Made by a program: the position numbers and the translations under genes. Shown in pieces: positions 46,945 to 58,164 of a DNA stretch of 64,000 nt (position 1 is the stretch's first letter; each line of letters opens with the position of its first letter). Under the pieces are notes generated by a model, which worked only from the letters and a program-made list of their open reading frames with translations, did not search any database and had not been told where the DNA came from. The stretch comes from Tuctoria greenei (Eukaryota > Streptophyta > Magnoliopsida > Poales > Poaceae): the NCBI GenBank assembly GCA_036927565.1, contig JAYESD010000005.1:98682301-98746300 (forward strand), in the 5' to 3' direction.

Positions 46945-47558
46945 CTTATAGACGACGGTTTTTATACAGTACCGTCGTCTATAAGGCTTGTAGACGACGG
47001 TATGACCAAACCGTCGTCTACAAGAGCTTTATAGACGACGGTTTTCTATATAGTACCGTCGTCTATTCTTTATAGACGACGGTTTTCTATACAGTACCGT
47101 CATTTATAAAGCAATAGACGACGGTACAACCAAGTCGTCGTCTATGAGACCTGCAGGGGGAGCCACGTGGCAGGATCTATAGACGACGGTCTTAACTGAC
47201 CATCGTCTATGGACACCCCAATAGACGACGGTGTTAACAGACCGTCGTCTATAAGTCCCGCAGGGGAGCCATGTGGCAGGCCCTTTTAGACGACGGTGAT
47301 AATGCACCGTCGTCAATAAGCCTCCCGGGTTGCCACGTGGCACTGGCCAACCACAGACGATGGCCTGTTCTGGCCGTCGTCAACAAGATTATAGACGACG
47401 GTTACCGTCGTCTATAAGTTTATAGACGACTATTAGTCGTCGACGGCCAGGAACCGTCGTCTATAAGGATATACCGTCATCAATAACTTATAGACGACGG
47501 TTTCGTCCTTATTGACGACGGTTTCTGGCCGTCGTCTATGGATCAGTTTCCTGTAGTG
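46945..47558. repeat. CACTA-2 right subterminal repeats and terminal repeat
   Basis: About 25 TAGACGACGG / CCGTCGTCTA units, many as hairpin pairs separated by 10-30 bp. They are interspersed with GCCACGTGGCA-like (47162, 47332) and GCCATGTGGCA (47270) G-box palindromes. Ends GATCAGTTTCCTGTAGTG. Confidence 0.93.
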
Positions 47559-47630
47559 ATGTGTGTTGAACATCATGGGCACACATATGCGTTCACCTGG
47601 TAGATTTTTGGAACCGGGTGTCACAGTTAC

Positions 47631-48460
47631 TCAATTCCCAAACTAATCCTGAGGGTAATGACAAGTGGTAGGTCCCCACAGCTATGACCGCAACCTTTGC
47701 TCCATTGCCGACACGAACATCCAACTCGCCTTTTGCAATCTTCTAGTGTCACTTAGACCCTGCAATGATTTGCAAGTGTGAATCATTGATCCAGCATCAA
47801 ATACCCATGATTCATTAGAAGATAATGCAATGTCAATTTTTATAACATTTATACCTGAAGCAGAAGCCTCACATCCCTTCTTCTTCAGATCCTCCAAGTA
47901 CTTCTTTCAGTTTCTAGACCAGTGCCCCTTAGCATGACAGTGAAGACGGGCCATATTTGCCCTTTGGCTTAGACTTTGTGCTTGATGGCTCATCGTGACC
48001 CTTTCCCTTGCCTTTGCCTTTAGTATGCGTCACACACTTCCTCTTTTTATTCTCCTTTTGAAAAGTCATCACATGAGTGGCATTTTTCTTAATGCTTTCG
48101 TCGCTGTTTTAAGCATCCCATGCAATTCAGCAAAGTTTTCTCCATGCCATTCATTTGAAATTCAATATAAATGGCTTGTAGCTTGGTGGAAGCGATTGGA
48201 GAACAACGTTAATATCCAGATCATCCTTGAGTTCAGAAGCAAGTTTGCCCAAAGTTCCAATGTAACCAATCATTTTGATTACATGAGGGCTGACCGGGCT
48301 ACCCTCCGCCAACTTGCATAAGAACAAGGACTTTGAGATGTTGTATCTCTCAGCCCTAGCTTGATTCTCAAAGATTCAACGCAGTAATCATAGAATAAGC
48401 ATATGTATGCTCATAATGTTTTTGCAGATCAAGGGACATAGTGGCGAGCATGAGGCAGCT
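47631..48460 (-). pseudogene. gag: Element D gag and protease (broken), upstream part of the split ORF
   Basis: Reading leftward: capsid residues such as LAEGSPVSPHVIKMIGYIGT and ELKDDLDINVVLQSL (48330-48190), ELHGMLKTATKALRKMPLM (48130-48075), and a degenerate zinc knuckle HCHAKGHWSRN (near 47930), with the first Cys as Arg and the last as a stop. Then the protease box ESWVFDAGSMIHTCKSLQGL (47810-47755; DAG instead of D-S/T-G). It continues into AVGTYHLSLPSG and stops at the S2 insertion (47626), where pol resumes at 36893. Several stops; the aspartic-protease active site is altered. Confidence 0.82.
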
Positions 48461-49970
48461 TACATTAAGTGCATCATCGCAATGATTCGTATAAGCTTTA
48501 CGTGTTGCAGTATTTGTATCAACTGGGAGGTCATCATGGTATGACTGCAGAAGAACGTGTTTTCTCTTGCCTAAGAACGATTCTCAGGTTGCGGTACCAA
48601 TCAATAAAGTTAGCTCCATTGAGTTTTTCCTTTTCAAGCACAAATCATAAGTTGAAACCGGAATTGTTACTAGCAGACAGATCAACAATAGAAAATAAAT
48701 ATGCAAGGTTTTAGCACTATGTTATGTATCAATCTTCTATCAACAGTATAATAAAAGACACTAGCACTATATGAGTATCTCCTCCCTCTAATGACATATA
48801 GTGGTCCAAGATCTAAATTCACTAATTCCTAATGACCTTTGGCTTCACTGCTAGGAAATTAGTGACATAGGTAAACAACAATTGTTAATCATATCCCTAT
48901 ACGGCTCTTGTTTGTTGGGTGTCATCCAATGCCCCAGCTTCCAACTCTATACCATAAAGCCCAAAACCGTTTTGATAGCTTTGTTGAGTAAACCAACACT
49001 ATGCAAGTGAATGTCCAACATTCACCGTATGCATTATGATAGATGATGGTACTTTTATTTGGCAAACCTACCACACAACGATCAAAATAACATAGGTGCA
49101 GCTATTGGTAAATGGCATCAAATACTCAACTTTTGTGAGGGAAGCTATTCTATCATGACAAAACATCCACCATATGAAAGCATGAAAAGAATAGTAATAC
49201 GTAAACATCACAGTCATATGATCATATCACATTCTGAACAGTATGGCCTTTAGAATCATAGTGGTCTCCATCGCCATGGTTCCATCATGATCTGAGCTGC
49301 CATGCCTCCCTTCTTGTGGTGATCTCCATCTCACCATGCTTGAAGACATCTCTATGATCATAAAAGAAGCTAATACAACTAATAGCTACCAAATAAATTA
49401 CATGAGAGATCAAGCATCACAGGTCGACATGCAGGTCATTATACAATTATGTGACTAACTCAACCCGGTTGTGTTAAACTTGCAACATGCGGGCTACACG
49501 AATATTACACACAGATCATCACATCACATTAAGGTCATACAATTCAAATCATTCCCTACAAAAACGAGTTAAGCGTATAATGGTTTCTAGTGTGGAACGA
49601 TATTATGTAATTGCTATAGCAGACAGCAAACGGCGGTCCCGAATCCGAGCCATTCAGAATGCCTCAATTTTCAATGTGACTGGTTATTCATGAGAAGATC
49701 GCGACTCATGACTGTGGTCTGTTGGCTCAATTTGTTAGCTATCTACGCGATTAGTCCAGATGGTGATTCCAGCCGGTAGGGACAGGTTGGACACACAGTA
49801 GAGAAGGAGCACGAACTGACCATTTAGTCATATACAATCGCAATCTACTCTAACAAATTCCAAACCCCAAAAATTGTGCGATAAAATTCATCGTATGAAC
49901 ATGTCTGCAGTAGATCACATCTACTAATAAGATCCAGACCAAAAACTATGGAACCTGGCTATGAAACCAC
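48461..49970 (-). other. Element D 5' gag remnant, leader and degenerate primer-binding site
   Basis: No sustained ORF; scattered gag-like remnants. At 49957-49969 the minus strand reads TGGTTTCATAGCC next to the LTR end, a decayed TGGTATCAGAGCC primer site for initiator methionine tRNA. Confidence 0.6.
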
Positions 49971-50477
49971 TGTTGGGAAATTGGTGGTCCGCTACTCTAG
50001 CAATTCTACCACATAACCCAGGAAACATGCGAGTATAGAGGTCATAAATTGTTACCACTAGATGCGCAGCGCAGCCAAACATAGACACGGGTCGGTGTAG
50101 GGGAAGTAGACGATCTCAATCTTCTCCTCCTCGTCCTCATCACGGCAGCACGTAGATGATCACATTCGTCGTAGCCGATTAGCGAAGCAATAGCAGCAGT
50201 GCTTCCATGGAGTCCACACATACGGGGAGGAACATCGTGCGTCGGTGTGCTAGCACCACGTGCGCGGCAAGAGTCTTGGCGTGAGGCCTGCGAGGTGTGG
50301 CAGCTAGGACTGTCACGTGGTTGAGTCATCAGCCTCTAACCCTATCCCTCTTATTTCTAGATGTACTAATGCGATTTTAGGTCGTAGGCCCATTAGTACC
50401 CTAATTGCTAATGGATTAAATATCCAACAGGCCTTAACCCGAATTGTTATGATTGCCTCTTGGGCATATCACCAACA
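49971..50477 (-). repeat. 5' LTR of element D (complete)
   Basis: 507 bp; on plus TGTTGGGAAATTGGTGG ... GGGCATATCACCAACA. Matches 32697-33098 over the shared part. The right flank continues directly into element E1 (CCCAATATGCTGGGCACTGA). Confidence 0.88.
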
Positions 50478-50929
50478 CCCAATATGCTGGGCACTGACAG
50501 TGGCCCCTTGGTCCAACCTGGTGAGAGGTGATGAGCCCGAGGGTGGAGCCCTAACCTTGCTTTCCTGCGCCGCGTTTTGATATTTGTCTTGGCCAGCCAA
50601 AGCAGTGCGAGCTTCTGCCATTGCGGCTACGCATCCTCCTCGAGTTGAGGGACTGTGGCGACGTGATCTTTGCTTGCCGTAGTATCTTTAACTGCGATAG
50701 ATCCCAATGTGGTTGTAGCGCTTCTGCTGCTCTGCCTTTATAGGAACCGCCGAGTTGCCTTCTCAAGTGGGTGTATGCTCGAGCTAATCCTTCTGACAGG
50801 GTAACTAGGCCCCGTTGCCATGGGTGTTGCGGGTTGTGTAGCGCATTCCGGATTCTAGGCGATCCGCACGATGTGCCCAAGCGTCGCGGGGGTGATCAAA
50901 AGGAAACCTTTGGAGGCAAAGGCAGTTCC

Positions 50930-53664
50930 TTACTTAATTACCCCCAACATTTCTGCCTTCATCTTCTTCCTTGACGCCCGAGCCTTCACCACCTGCAAAA
51001 TTCTTGATCTTGTTTTCTCCAATGACCTTGGCCTTGCCTCCTTCCCGCATCAAAGACATAGAGTAGTGAGGCAGCTACTTGGTTGGGTAGATGAGGAGCG
51101 GCGGGAATAGGTCTGCCCCGGCTCCCTCCCTCTCGATTTGAAGGATGGATAGATCGTCTTCTTTACTTCTTATGCATACTCCGAGTTTGTTCTGCCCATT
51201 TCCTCCTTCCTTGTCACACTTCCGGAGATCATTGGGCTCCAGCTTCATCATTTGTCCCTGAACTCCTTGGTGGTGGTGGCGGTCTTCTCGCACTTCTGCG
51301 AGATGTTCGTAGGAGTCCACCCGTCTGTGCTGGTGTTCTAGTAGTTCTTCGTGCTAGGCCGGACCAGGAAAAGCACGTTGAACATCCTTGGATCCTACTA
51401 CTTCTAGCGGCGGCCCAAGTGCCCATTCAAGTACATCACCCCACTTTGTTCTGCGAGGTGGGAAGGTTGAAGGGAAGATTGGATGATAGTGCACGCCGAT
51501 GCCCACGACCAAATGACCCTGCCTACTGACTGGGTGATATGCAGAAAGAAGACCTAGGAGGAACGCCCAGAGTTGGAGCCGGAGTATACCCCGACAATAG
51601 AGAGGATCTTGTACCTGGCGGACCATGGCTTGTCATTGTTGAAGGTGCTGGCCGATTTCATGAGCCGATGCCTGGCGCCACTCCAGCAGCATTGTCACTC
51701 GGCGTGGTTATACTTCGGGTTACAGGATGGCACCAAGCTGGTGAGGGGTCGTCATTCTGAGATAAGCCAGCAATAGGTGTTCGAGATGATGTCCAAGTCG
51801 TGTGGTGATCTATTGACCCCCGACGTCTTCACCCTTCTAGAGCTTTGTCCGCCGCTCTACATGGACCGAAATCTCTTGGTGAAGGTCTTGAGGGAGATGT
51901 CAAACCTTGACGCACTCGGTCTTGCGCCACGGCAGGTTGGAGACGAAGACCGCGGGCTAACCATCCTCGGCCCTCAGCAGGAGTCTGCACCTGACCTGGG
52001 CCCCGGAGTGCGGGAGGGAGAAGATTAAACCTCTGACAGGGGGAAGGGCAAGGTGCCGGCCCCCGACACGGGGAAGGAGAAGTATCCAATGGTCAAGGTC
52101 GTGAAGGATAAACGTCCTCGGTCGCTGCAGAGGGCATCGCCGAGGGCGGCCTTTGCCCCAAGCCAGTGCCCGATGGAGTGCCCATTCCCAACCCTGGGTG
52201 TTGGCGGATCTTCAAGCGAGGGTCCTTTCCGCCATGCGATAGGTCAGCTGTTAACTCGGGACGGCGCACCAGCCTTCCCGAGGAGGTACGACGAGCGTCG
52301 ATCTGCTGATGTCCTCGTCACTGGTGCAATCCAAGGTGTCGACAAGGGCACGGAGGTTGCCACACCCATGGAGCCCCACGCCAAGAGGCCTCGGTCCGCG
52401 AGCATCCTTGTTGCGGGCGTGGCCATGGATGTTGGTGGCAGCTATGGAGAGGGCTCCAAAAGTGGTGCGATTGGGTTGATGACCGGAATCCAACACGGGA
52501 CTACAAAGTCTTGCAAACCTTCCAACCCCTAGGGTCCGTGGAGGTGCACCGACGAGTACTGGCAGCAATGCTGGTTTTGGTTGAGGCTCAGCTGCTTCTG
52601 CCCCGCCCGCCATATCGACAGCGGCACCCACGGCCTCAGCGCAACCGAAGCTCGAGGCGCGCTGGAGCTTCCGGGGGCGTCAGTAAGGCACACATACCAA
52701 ATCTTTTCATTGTTGTTCCTCTTGTTCTTTTGTTTGAGCAGTCCTTGACTCAACCCTGCACGTCATCGTTAGCTGTAGTGACGCCCTTTCCATCTAGGAT
52801 AGTGGTGGGGAGCGCTCCCGCCAGGTGGATCAGGCCCCCGGGTCGGCCCGAGAGAATGTCCCTCCATCACCCATGCATGGCGCGGGCGGTGGAGTATTCC
52901 TGTCAGATGTCCCGGATGTGGCGCCGGAGACAGCAGAGCAGTTTAGGGTTCCGGCTTCTGAGGCTACTGTCCCGGCAGATGGTGCCTCGGTTGATGGTGG
53001 CGCTACCACTCTAGGTGGTGCCGCAACTTTTTCTTGGCCCATGTAGGTGAAGTCCTTAGCGCTGGCAGCCTTACCATCCTCGCTTTAGGAGGAAGAAGGG
53101 CCTGAGATGATAATCGGGCGGCCTCCATAGCATCTGCTAAACGAGAACTCCTCTCCGACGTCATCGACTCAGTGCAGTCCAGCCTTCACTAGGTGCAACA
53201 TGCTCTCTTCACGGAGTGGGAGAAGCTGCGGACGGAGGATGTGCATCTTTGAGCTTGGGAGAATGTCCTGAGGTCCAAGATTATGGAGGCGAAGGAGAGG
53301 TTCCAAAAGGAGGATGAGGTGCTGGAGCTGAAGCATCGCCAGGCGAATGGCATGGACGCCAAGTCCCAGCAGATCCTAGTCGAAGCCAAGGCGACTGGCC
53401 GGGCAGCCGACGTCCGCCTCAGCTCCCTTGAGGATTTTCGAGAAGTCCTGGCACGCCGAGAGGTTGTTGTTGCTGAGCGAGAGACGGCGGTCTAGGAGAT
53501 GAAGGCGCAAGTTGAGGCAGGCTCGGACAAGTTGCAGTCCCGTATCAAAAGAGAGGGTCTGAAAGGAGTCAGTACCGAGCAATTCCTCTGGACCCATGAA
53601 GAGGCGGCGAAGGCTGAAGTCGAAGACTTCGCCGAATATGTCGCCGCACAATTCGCGCGAGATT
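50930..53664 (+). pseudogene. E1 gag-like protein (Transposase_28 domain, coiled coil), broken
   Basis: Pieces in several frames: the Transposase_28-type region around 51000-51500 (poorly open), EYTPTIERILYLADHGLSLL and KVLADFMSRCLAPLQQHCHS (51573-51720). Then FEMMSKSCGDLLTPDVFTLL and DLNxDALGLAPRQVGDEDRG-like text (51777-51960), a proline/serine-rich middle (52050-53040), and a C-terminal coiled coil AKERFQKEDEVLELKHRQAN through WTHEEAAKAEVEDFAEYVAA ending RD-stop at 53662-53664. Organisation matches the plant 'putative gypsy-type transposon' gag proteins. Stops and shifts are frequent. E2 (62.5-64 kb) is the homologue. Confidence 0.6.
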
Positions 53665-54149
53665 GAGGTTGGTGGACCCTAGGCGGGGCACTTTTGTATC
53701 CGGGGCTTGCCTCTTTGTAAATAACCTTTAATGAACTTGAATTCATGTCAGGTTTGTTGGCTTGTCTTGTGCATCTCAACTTGTTCGCTTGAGTCCTTAG
53801 TTGCGTAAGGGCCCAAAGAACTTAGCCGCCTTCGTTAGCTTTTAGGAACTAATGATCGCACACTTGAGGTAGCCGCTTTGCACTGTTTGACGTCCTGCCT
53901 AGGAACCCCCTTAGAGGCTCCCTGGTAGGTGTGGTCAATTGGTTGGGCACGCCTACCACCTAACCCAGTATGTCACTGACGAGCCCTCAGTGGAGCGCGA
54001 GAGCTTGGTTAGTTGCTGCTGGCGGGGCCCTTGGGGGATGTTGAGCTTGCTTTGAAACACATGGTCGCCGTTAAAGAGGCCTCCGATGATGATGTCGCCA
54101 GGGCGGCTGCTGAGCTGAGGTGGTGTCCACCCTCAATGTTAAATAACGT
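53665..54149. other. E1 3' non-coding segment
   Basis: No gene seen. It lies between the gag stop and the minisatellite. Confidence 0.5.
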
Positions 54150-54632
54150 TGACGGCGGGCCCCCTGGGAGATGCCGGAGTTGGATCACTCTGGCGTCACC
54201 CACCATCATCGTGTAGAAACGTCGACGGCAGGCCCCTTGGGCGATGCTGGTGCTGGATCACTCTGGCGTCGCCCACCATCATTGTGTAGAAACGTCAACG
54301 GTAGGCCCCCTGGGAGGTGCCAGAGTTGGATGCTCTGGTGTCAGCCACTATCGTCGTGTAGAAACGTCGACGGTAGGCCCCCTGAGATGTTTCGGAGCTA
54401 GATGCTCCAGCGTCGCCCACCATCGTCGTGTACAAATGTCGATGGCAGGCCCCCTGGGAGGTGCCGGAGTTGGATGCTCTGGCGTCGCCCACCATAATGG
54501 TGTAGAAACGTCGACGACAGGCCCCCTGGGAGGTACCAAAGCTGGATGCTTCAGCGTCGCCCACCATCGTTTGTTACAAACATCGACGACAAGCCCCTTG
54601 GGAGGTGTCGGAGCTGGATGCTCTGGCATCGC
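54150..54632. repeat. 72-bp minisatellite at the end of E1
   Basis: About six to seven tandem units of GTGTAGAAACGTCGACGGCA, GGCCCCCTGGGAGGTGCCGG and AGCTGGATGCTCTGGCGTCG with CCACCATCGTC. Unit starts near 54210, 54283, 54355, 54427, 54500 and 54572, so the period is 72-73 bp. Because 72 is a multiple of three, 24-residue repeats read open on both strands. I do not regard these as proteins. Confidence 0.92.
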
Positions 54633-56191
54633 TGAATGTGGCCTAAGGGGGGTGAATAGGCTTTGAAGATTTCATGCACACTTAATCAAACTATCAGATA
54701 CTTGAGGCACTAGACTTGTCCGATTGGTGGAGCGGACTAGTCCTGTGTGCTAAAGTGTTGTGAGTTAACTAAGTGTTGATTCCGGAATTGAGATGTTATA
54801 GCAGTGGAAATTGAACAACTATTGAGACCACTTAAATTGACAATCAATATTGCAAAGTTATACATGGAAAGCAATTGTAATTTAGTTTACAAGATTGATC
54901 AACTTAATGCCCTAAGTAATGATAATGCAAAAATAAAGAAGCACAAGGGACATGGATTTTTACCGAGGTTCGATCTCATCAAAGACATCTGCTCCTCGTT
55001 GAGGAAGCCCACAAAGAGTTGGGTCTTTTCAAACCCTTTGCCTCGTCAAGTCACCACACAAGGCCAACTTGATTACACTATCCCAGGTAATCACCGAGTT
55101 GATGGGGCAACCTCACACGTTGAGGGCTCCCACAAGAATTACAGCGAAAAGATGATCAAATACACTCGAAAAGATTACAAGTAATTGCATGAGTGTAAAG
55201 AGATCAAACCCCAAGAGCTCAATGATGCGTAGACAATGATCTCCCAATCCCAAATCTGAATACTCAAATGATTTTCACTTTTGAGGACTTTACATGCATG
55301 GGGAGATGTGTTTTTGTGCTCTTGGGACAGGTGGCAATGTTAGGGTTTCACTTGTGTATAGTAGGATTCAAAAAATGTGTTTGTGGGGTCTTGGATCTCC
55401 TATTTATAGTGTTTCGAAAATGGTACCGTTAGGGATCCCGACGGCCGGACTAGTCCGTACTGGGGACCAGACTTGTCTGGTGTGCTGTGTAAAATAGGTG
55501 TGAAATGTGCAGCACACTAGAAACCCTAAATTGTGTGAGGTATACCTGACTAGTCCGGTAGGTGTCCGGACTTGTCTGGTGTCCTGCGTATTGGAACATC
55601 AGAAAGTTTCTCGGACTAGTCTGGTCCTCAGACGGACTTGTCTAGCATGATGAGTTATCTAACATCAGAGAGTTCAATGGACTAGTCTAGTCGTTGAACG
55701 GACTTGTCCGGTGCACAGTGTACTGTGTTTACAAAAAGTTGAACGGACTAGTCCGGTCAACAAACAGACTAGTCCGGTGCACTATGTAGTGAGGATCCAG
55801 AAAGTTGGTCAGACTAGTCTGGTCCATGAATGGACTAGTCTGGTGCACGGTGAAGTGAGACAATAGAGAGTTGAATGAACTAGTCCGGTCCATGAACGGA
55901 CTAGTCCGATGCTCAGTGAATTTTAAGATTGATTTTAAGTCCTTGCCCCTACGCAACTATTTAAGCTCTTGGGATGTGTCTCTTACACACATCCTATACA
56001 TTTAAGTCTACTTTGCGCTTCATTCATCAATGGAGCCTTTCTTTTTCTTAATCACCTCATTTTTCACTTTTGAGTGCACCAAACTATCTAATATGAGTTC
56101 ACCTTCATATATCTTAACAAGTTCATTAGGATCTCTTTTGTTTGTCATCAATCGTCCAAAACCCACAAGGGATTGCCTAGATGTACTTTCA
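54633..56191 (-). repeat. 3' LTR of element C, with CGGACTAGTCCG palindrome array
   Basis: On minus it runs from TGAAAGTACATCTAGGC to TTCACCCCCCTTAGGCC and ATTCA; 1559 bp with TG...CA ends. The interior (55440-55920) holds more than ten variants of ACCGGACTAGTCCGG or GGACTTGTCCGG. Reverse complement of TATA-type sequence CTATAAATAGGAG lies at about 55399-55411. C-rich tract and terminal layout match Sirevirus LTRs. Confidence 0.82.
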
Positions 56192-56636
56192 ATCTCCCCC
56201 TTTTTGGTGATTGATGACAGCTAATTCAGATTTCACAATTAAGAGTAAAAAATTGGTTTTCATAAAGTGTGCATATATGAGAATGACAAATAATTAATAA
56301 AAACTTCTCACATATATGCACTCTTTATGGTGCGGTGCCTATAGAGTGTGTGATCAAAAGATGTGATGAGAAAAAGATAAGAACTTAGCTATTATAGCAA
56401 CAATCATCACATTAACATTAAACTAAGCATCACACATTAAGTAAAGTAGGCACATTCATAATAGATTACAATAATTTGAAATTAAGATACATGTCCTCAA
56501 TCACAAGTCCTTAAGGCTACAAAACAAAATACTAGTTTCAATCTCTCCCCCTTTGGCATCAAGGCACCAAAAAGGGAAAATTTGACTGGAATCACTCATC
56601 GCCACTGCCTCCCTCACTCTCGGTTCTATCTTCATC
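56192..56636 (-). other. Element C polypurine tracts and 3' spacer
   Basis: ATCTCCCCCTTTTTGG (56192) is the complement of the PPT AAAAAGGGGGAGAT abutting the LTR. A second one, TCTCTCCCCCTTTGGC, lies at about 56551. No gene. Confidence 0.8.
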
Positions 56637-58164
56637 TTATTCTTCATCTTCGGGTGCTTGTTGAGGAGGAGGAGGAGCGGAGATGCCAGCTAGTCCAAAT
56701 GAAGCTAACTCTTGCTCTGAGAGTGGTGCCATCTCTGTGATATCCTCTTCAGAATCTTTAGAAATCTGAGGTGACCCCACTGGCTCAATCTCTAGCTTCT
56801 CACAAATAGCTTTGATATTGGCCTTCACATATCTTTGATGTTTCTTCCTGGCCAAACTCTCCTTGTGTTGTTTAATTTCCACTTTGCGGCGGGATGCAAA
56901 GATGGATGAGAGCATTTTCAGCACACCACTGGAAGACTCTCTAGAGGGTGGAGGAGTAGGAGTAGCAGCTTCAGTTTTTATGCCTTCATGAGCCCTCTTA
57001 GATCTTTGTTCCTCTGCAGGTGAGATAAGAGCAGAGGGGACATTGTAGATTGTAGGCTTCTGGGGCCTGAGACCAGTGTGTGGAACATCTTTTAGAAACT
57101 CAAGTCATGTCACCTTCTCAATCATATACATGATATAGTGTGCATAGCCACAGGACCTGTTAGGGGTGAGAGATATGTTCACAATGTCATTGTAGACGTA
57201 CTCTAAGACATTGAAGGTCCTTCTCTTGCTTATCACCTTCATCAATGTCGTTAGTGTCCCCTGAATAGTTCCTGCATCTCCCTCCATGGGAGCTATGGTC
57301 TTCCTGAGGATTTTGTGTAGCACTGCAAAGAATGGCTTCAATATTTGGTAGTTGGAGACTTGTAAGGCATCCTTGTACCATAGAGAAAATCAAGCTCATC
57401 TTTCACCAGGGGCTTCAAGTTGTGAATGATGATGTCATTCTCCAAAGAATCTTCAAGATGAAGAATTCTAGCAAGCTCCTCATAAGTGACACTGTACTTT
57501 GCTCCATGTGTCATCCATATCATTTTGTCACCATCATCACGAGAAAAGTATAGAGTGGAATAGAATTGAGTGATGACCTCATTGTTACAATCCCACTGGA
57601 AAGAGACAAGATCCTTCAGTCCATGTCGCTCCAATGCCTCCAGAACCTCTTGGTAAGCTTGGCATCTCTTGGACTGGAGGTAAGTGATATTCACCCACTG
57701 ATTTTCAATCACTGGGTTCCTCATCTTCATATATACATGCTCATAATAGTCAGCATGGAAATTGCTCCAGAATTTGGGGTCAGCTCACTATTTGGGCTGC
57801 TCATAGACTTCCATCTTTCTGAACTTGTCAGGCAATTCACTCCCTTTTCCAATAAATCTTCACTTGATGGCTACCTATTGCGGTGAGAATGAGCCTTCAT
57901 CTTCAAAGGGCCAATAGGACGACTAGTCAGTCCTTTGCCCTAGTTGAGACTTCTCTTGGGTGCCGAAGAACTGCCAGCACCTTCCCTGCTGAGGGGCTTC
58001 TTCACTACCACTCTTCTCTTCTTAGGAAGTACTTCATCGGGAGGAGAGGAGTGAACATTGTGTTCGTGCTTTTTCTTCATAACCCTCTCTTTTGCTCTTT
58101 GCACTCTTGCACGATCACGCTCTTCATCATAGTCAAAAGAGTTGTCCTCGGAACCTGAAGACAT
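56637..58164 (-). pseudogene. Element C 3' ORF: plant-transposon (Transposase_32-like) protein, broken
   Basis: Reading leftward from 58164: an acidic/basic N-terminus MSSGSEDNSFDYDEERDRAR and RVMKKKHEHN; a 130-aa conserved block (57730-57338) with NPVIENQWVNITYLQSKR, ITQFYSTLYFSRDDGDKMIW, MTHGAKYSVTYEELARILHL; a degraded middle; and a charged helical C-terminus (56924-56637) ending in APPPPQQAPEDEE. The FYSTLYF...MIWMTHG...YSVTYEELA block is characteristic of a plant retroelement protein seen after pol in Sirevirus relatives (Pfam-type Transposase_32). Its role is not known. Internal frameshifts near 57840 and 57340. Confidence 0.68.

Larger units (their letters stand above)
39587..47558 (+). 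mobile_element. CACTA-2: near-complete En/Spm-type transposon, both ends present
   Basis: Left end CACTACAGGAAACAGGTG (39587) and right end GATCAGTTTCCTGTAGTG (to 47558) give a 13-bp perfect terminal repeat CACTACAGGAAAC. The 3-bp duplication ATG is at 39584-39586 and 47559-47561. Subterminal TAGACGACGG / CCGTCGTCTA units fill both ends. Two genes in the same orientation: tnp2 (41090-43779) and a Transposase_24-like gene (43862-46779). Length 7972 bp. Solo LTR S1 shows the same site without the insertion (TGTATGTGTGTTGAAC at 21815). Confidence 0.96.
36899..47625 (+). mobile_element. S2: second copy of the S1-type solo LTR, carrying CACTA-2
   Basis: Starts TGTAACACCCTCATTTTCATGC (first 20: TGTAACACCCTCATTTTCAT), ends GGGTGTCACA. 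Perfect 5-bp target duplication GTTAC at 36894-36898 and 47626-47630. Removing CACTA-2 plus its ATG duplication leaves about 2.75 kb, collinear with S1. Both copies share the CGGACTAGTCCG field, the TATA box (CTATATAAACAACC near 37458), the GGAGGATCTCCA(G/A)CACCA block and the tail. No gag or pol. Confidence 0.9.
32697..50477 (-). mobile_element. Element D: Ty1/copia retrotransposon, minus strand, with nested S2 and CACTA-2
   Basis: On plus the LTRs read TGTTGGG...CACCAACA. The complete right copy (its 5' LTR) is 49971-50477 and the left copy (its 3' LTR) is 32697-33098. The left copy lacks about 110 bp at its outer end because B sits there. A polypurine tract (reverse of ATCTCCCACTT) abuts the left LTR and a degenerate tRNA-Met primer site abuts the right one. 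Gene order leftward: gag, protease, integrase, RT, RNase H. S2 splits the pol at 36898/47626. After removing S2 the element is about 7 kb. Confidence 0.88.
50478..54632 (+). mobile_element. E1: Gypsy-type element fragment with Transposase_28-like gag
   Basis: From 50490 the sequence matches 61965 onward in E2 (ACTGACAGTGGCCCC, then GAGCCCGAGGGTGGAGCCCTA). A broken gag-like frame (50930-53664) and a 72-bp minisatellite follow. The 5' LTR is cut off by element D, and the 3' side is cut by element C at 54632. No pol is present. Confidence 0.65.

Noticed and set aside
54244..54666. 140-aa repetitive protein with 24-residue repeats
   Set aside because: It is the translation of the 72-bp minisatellite and equally open on the minus strand.
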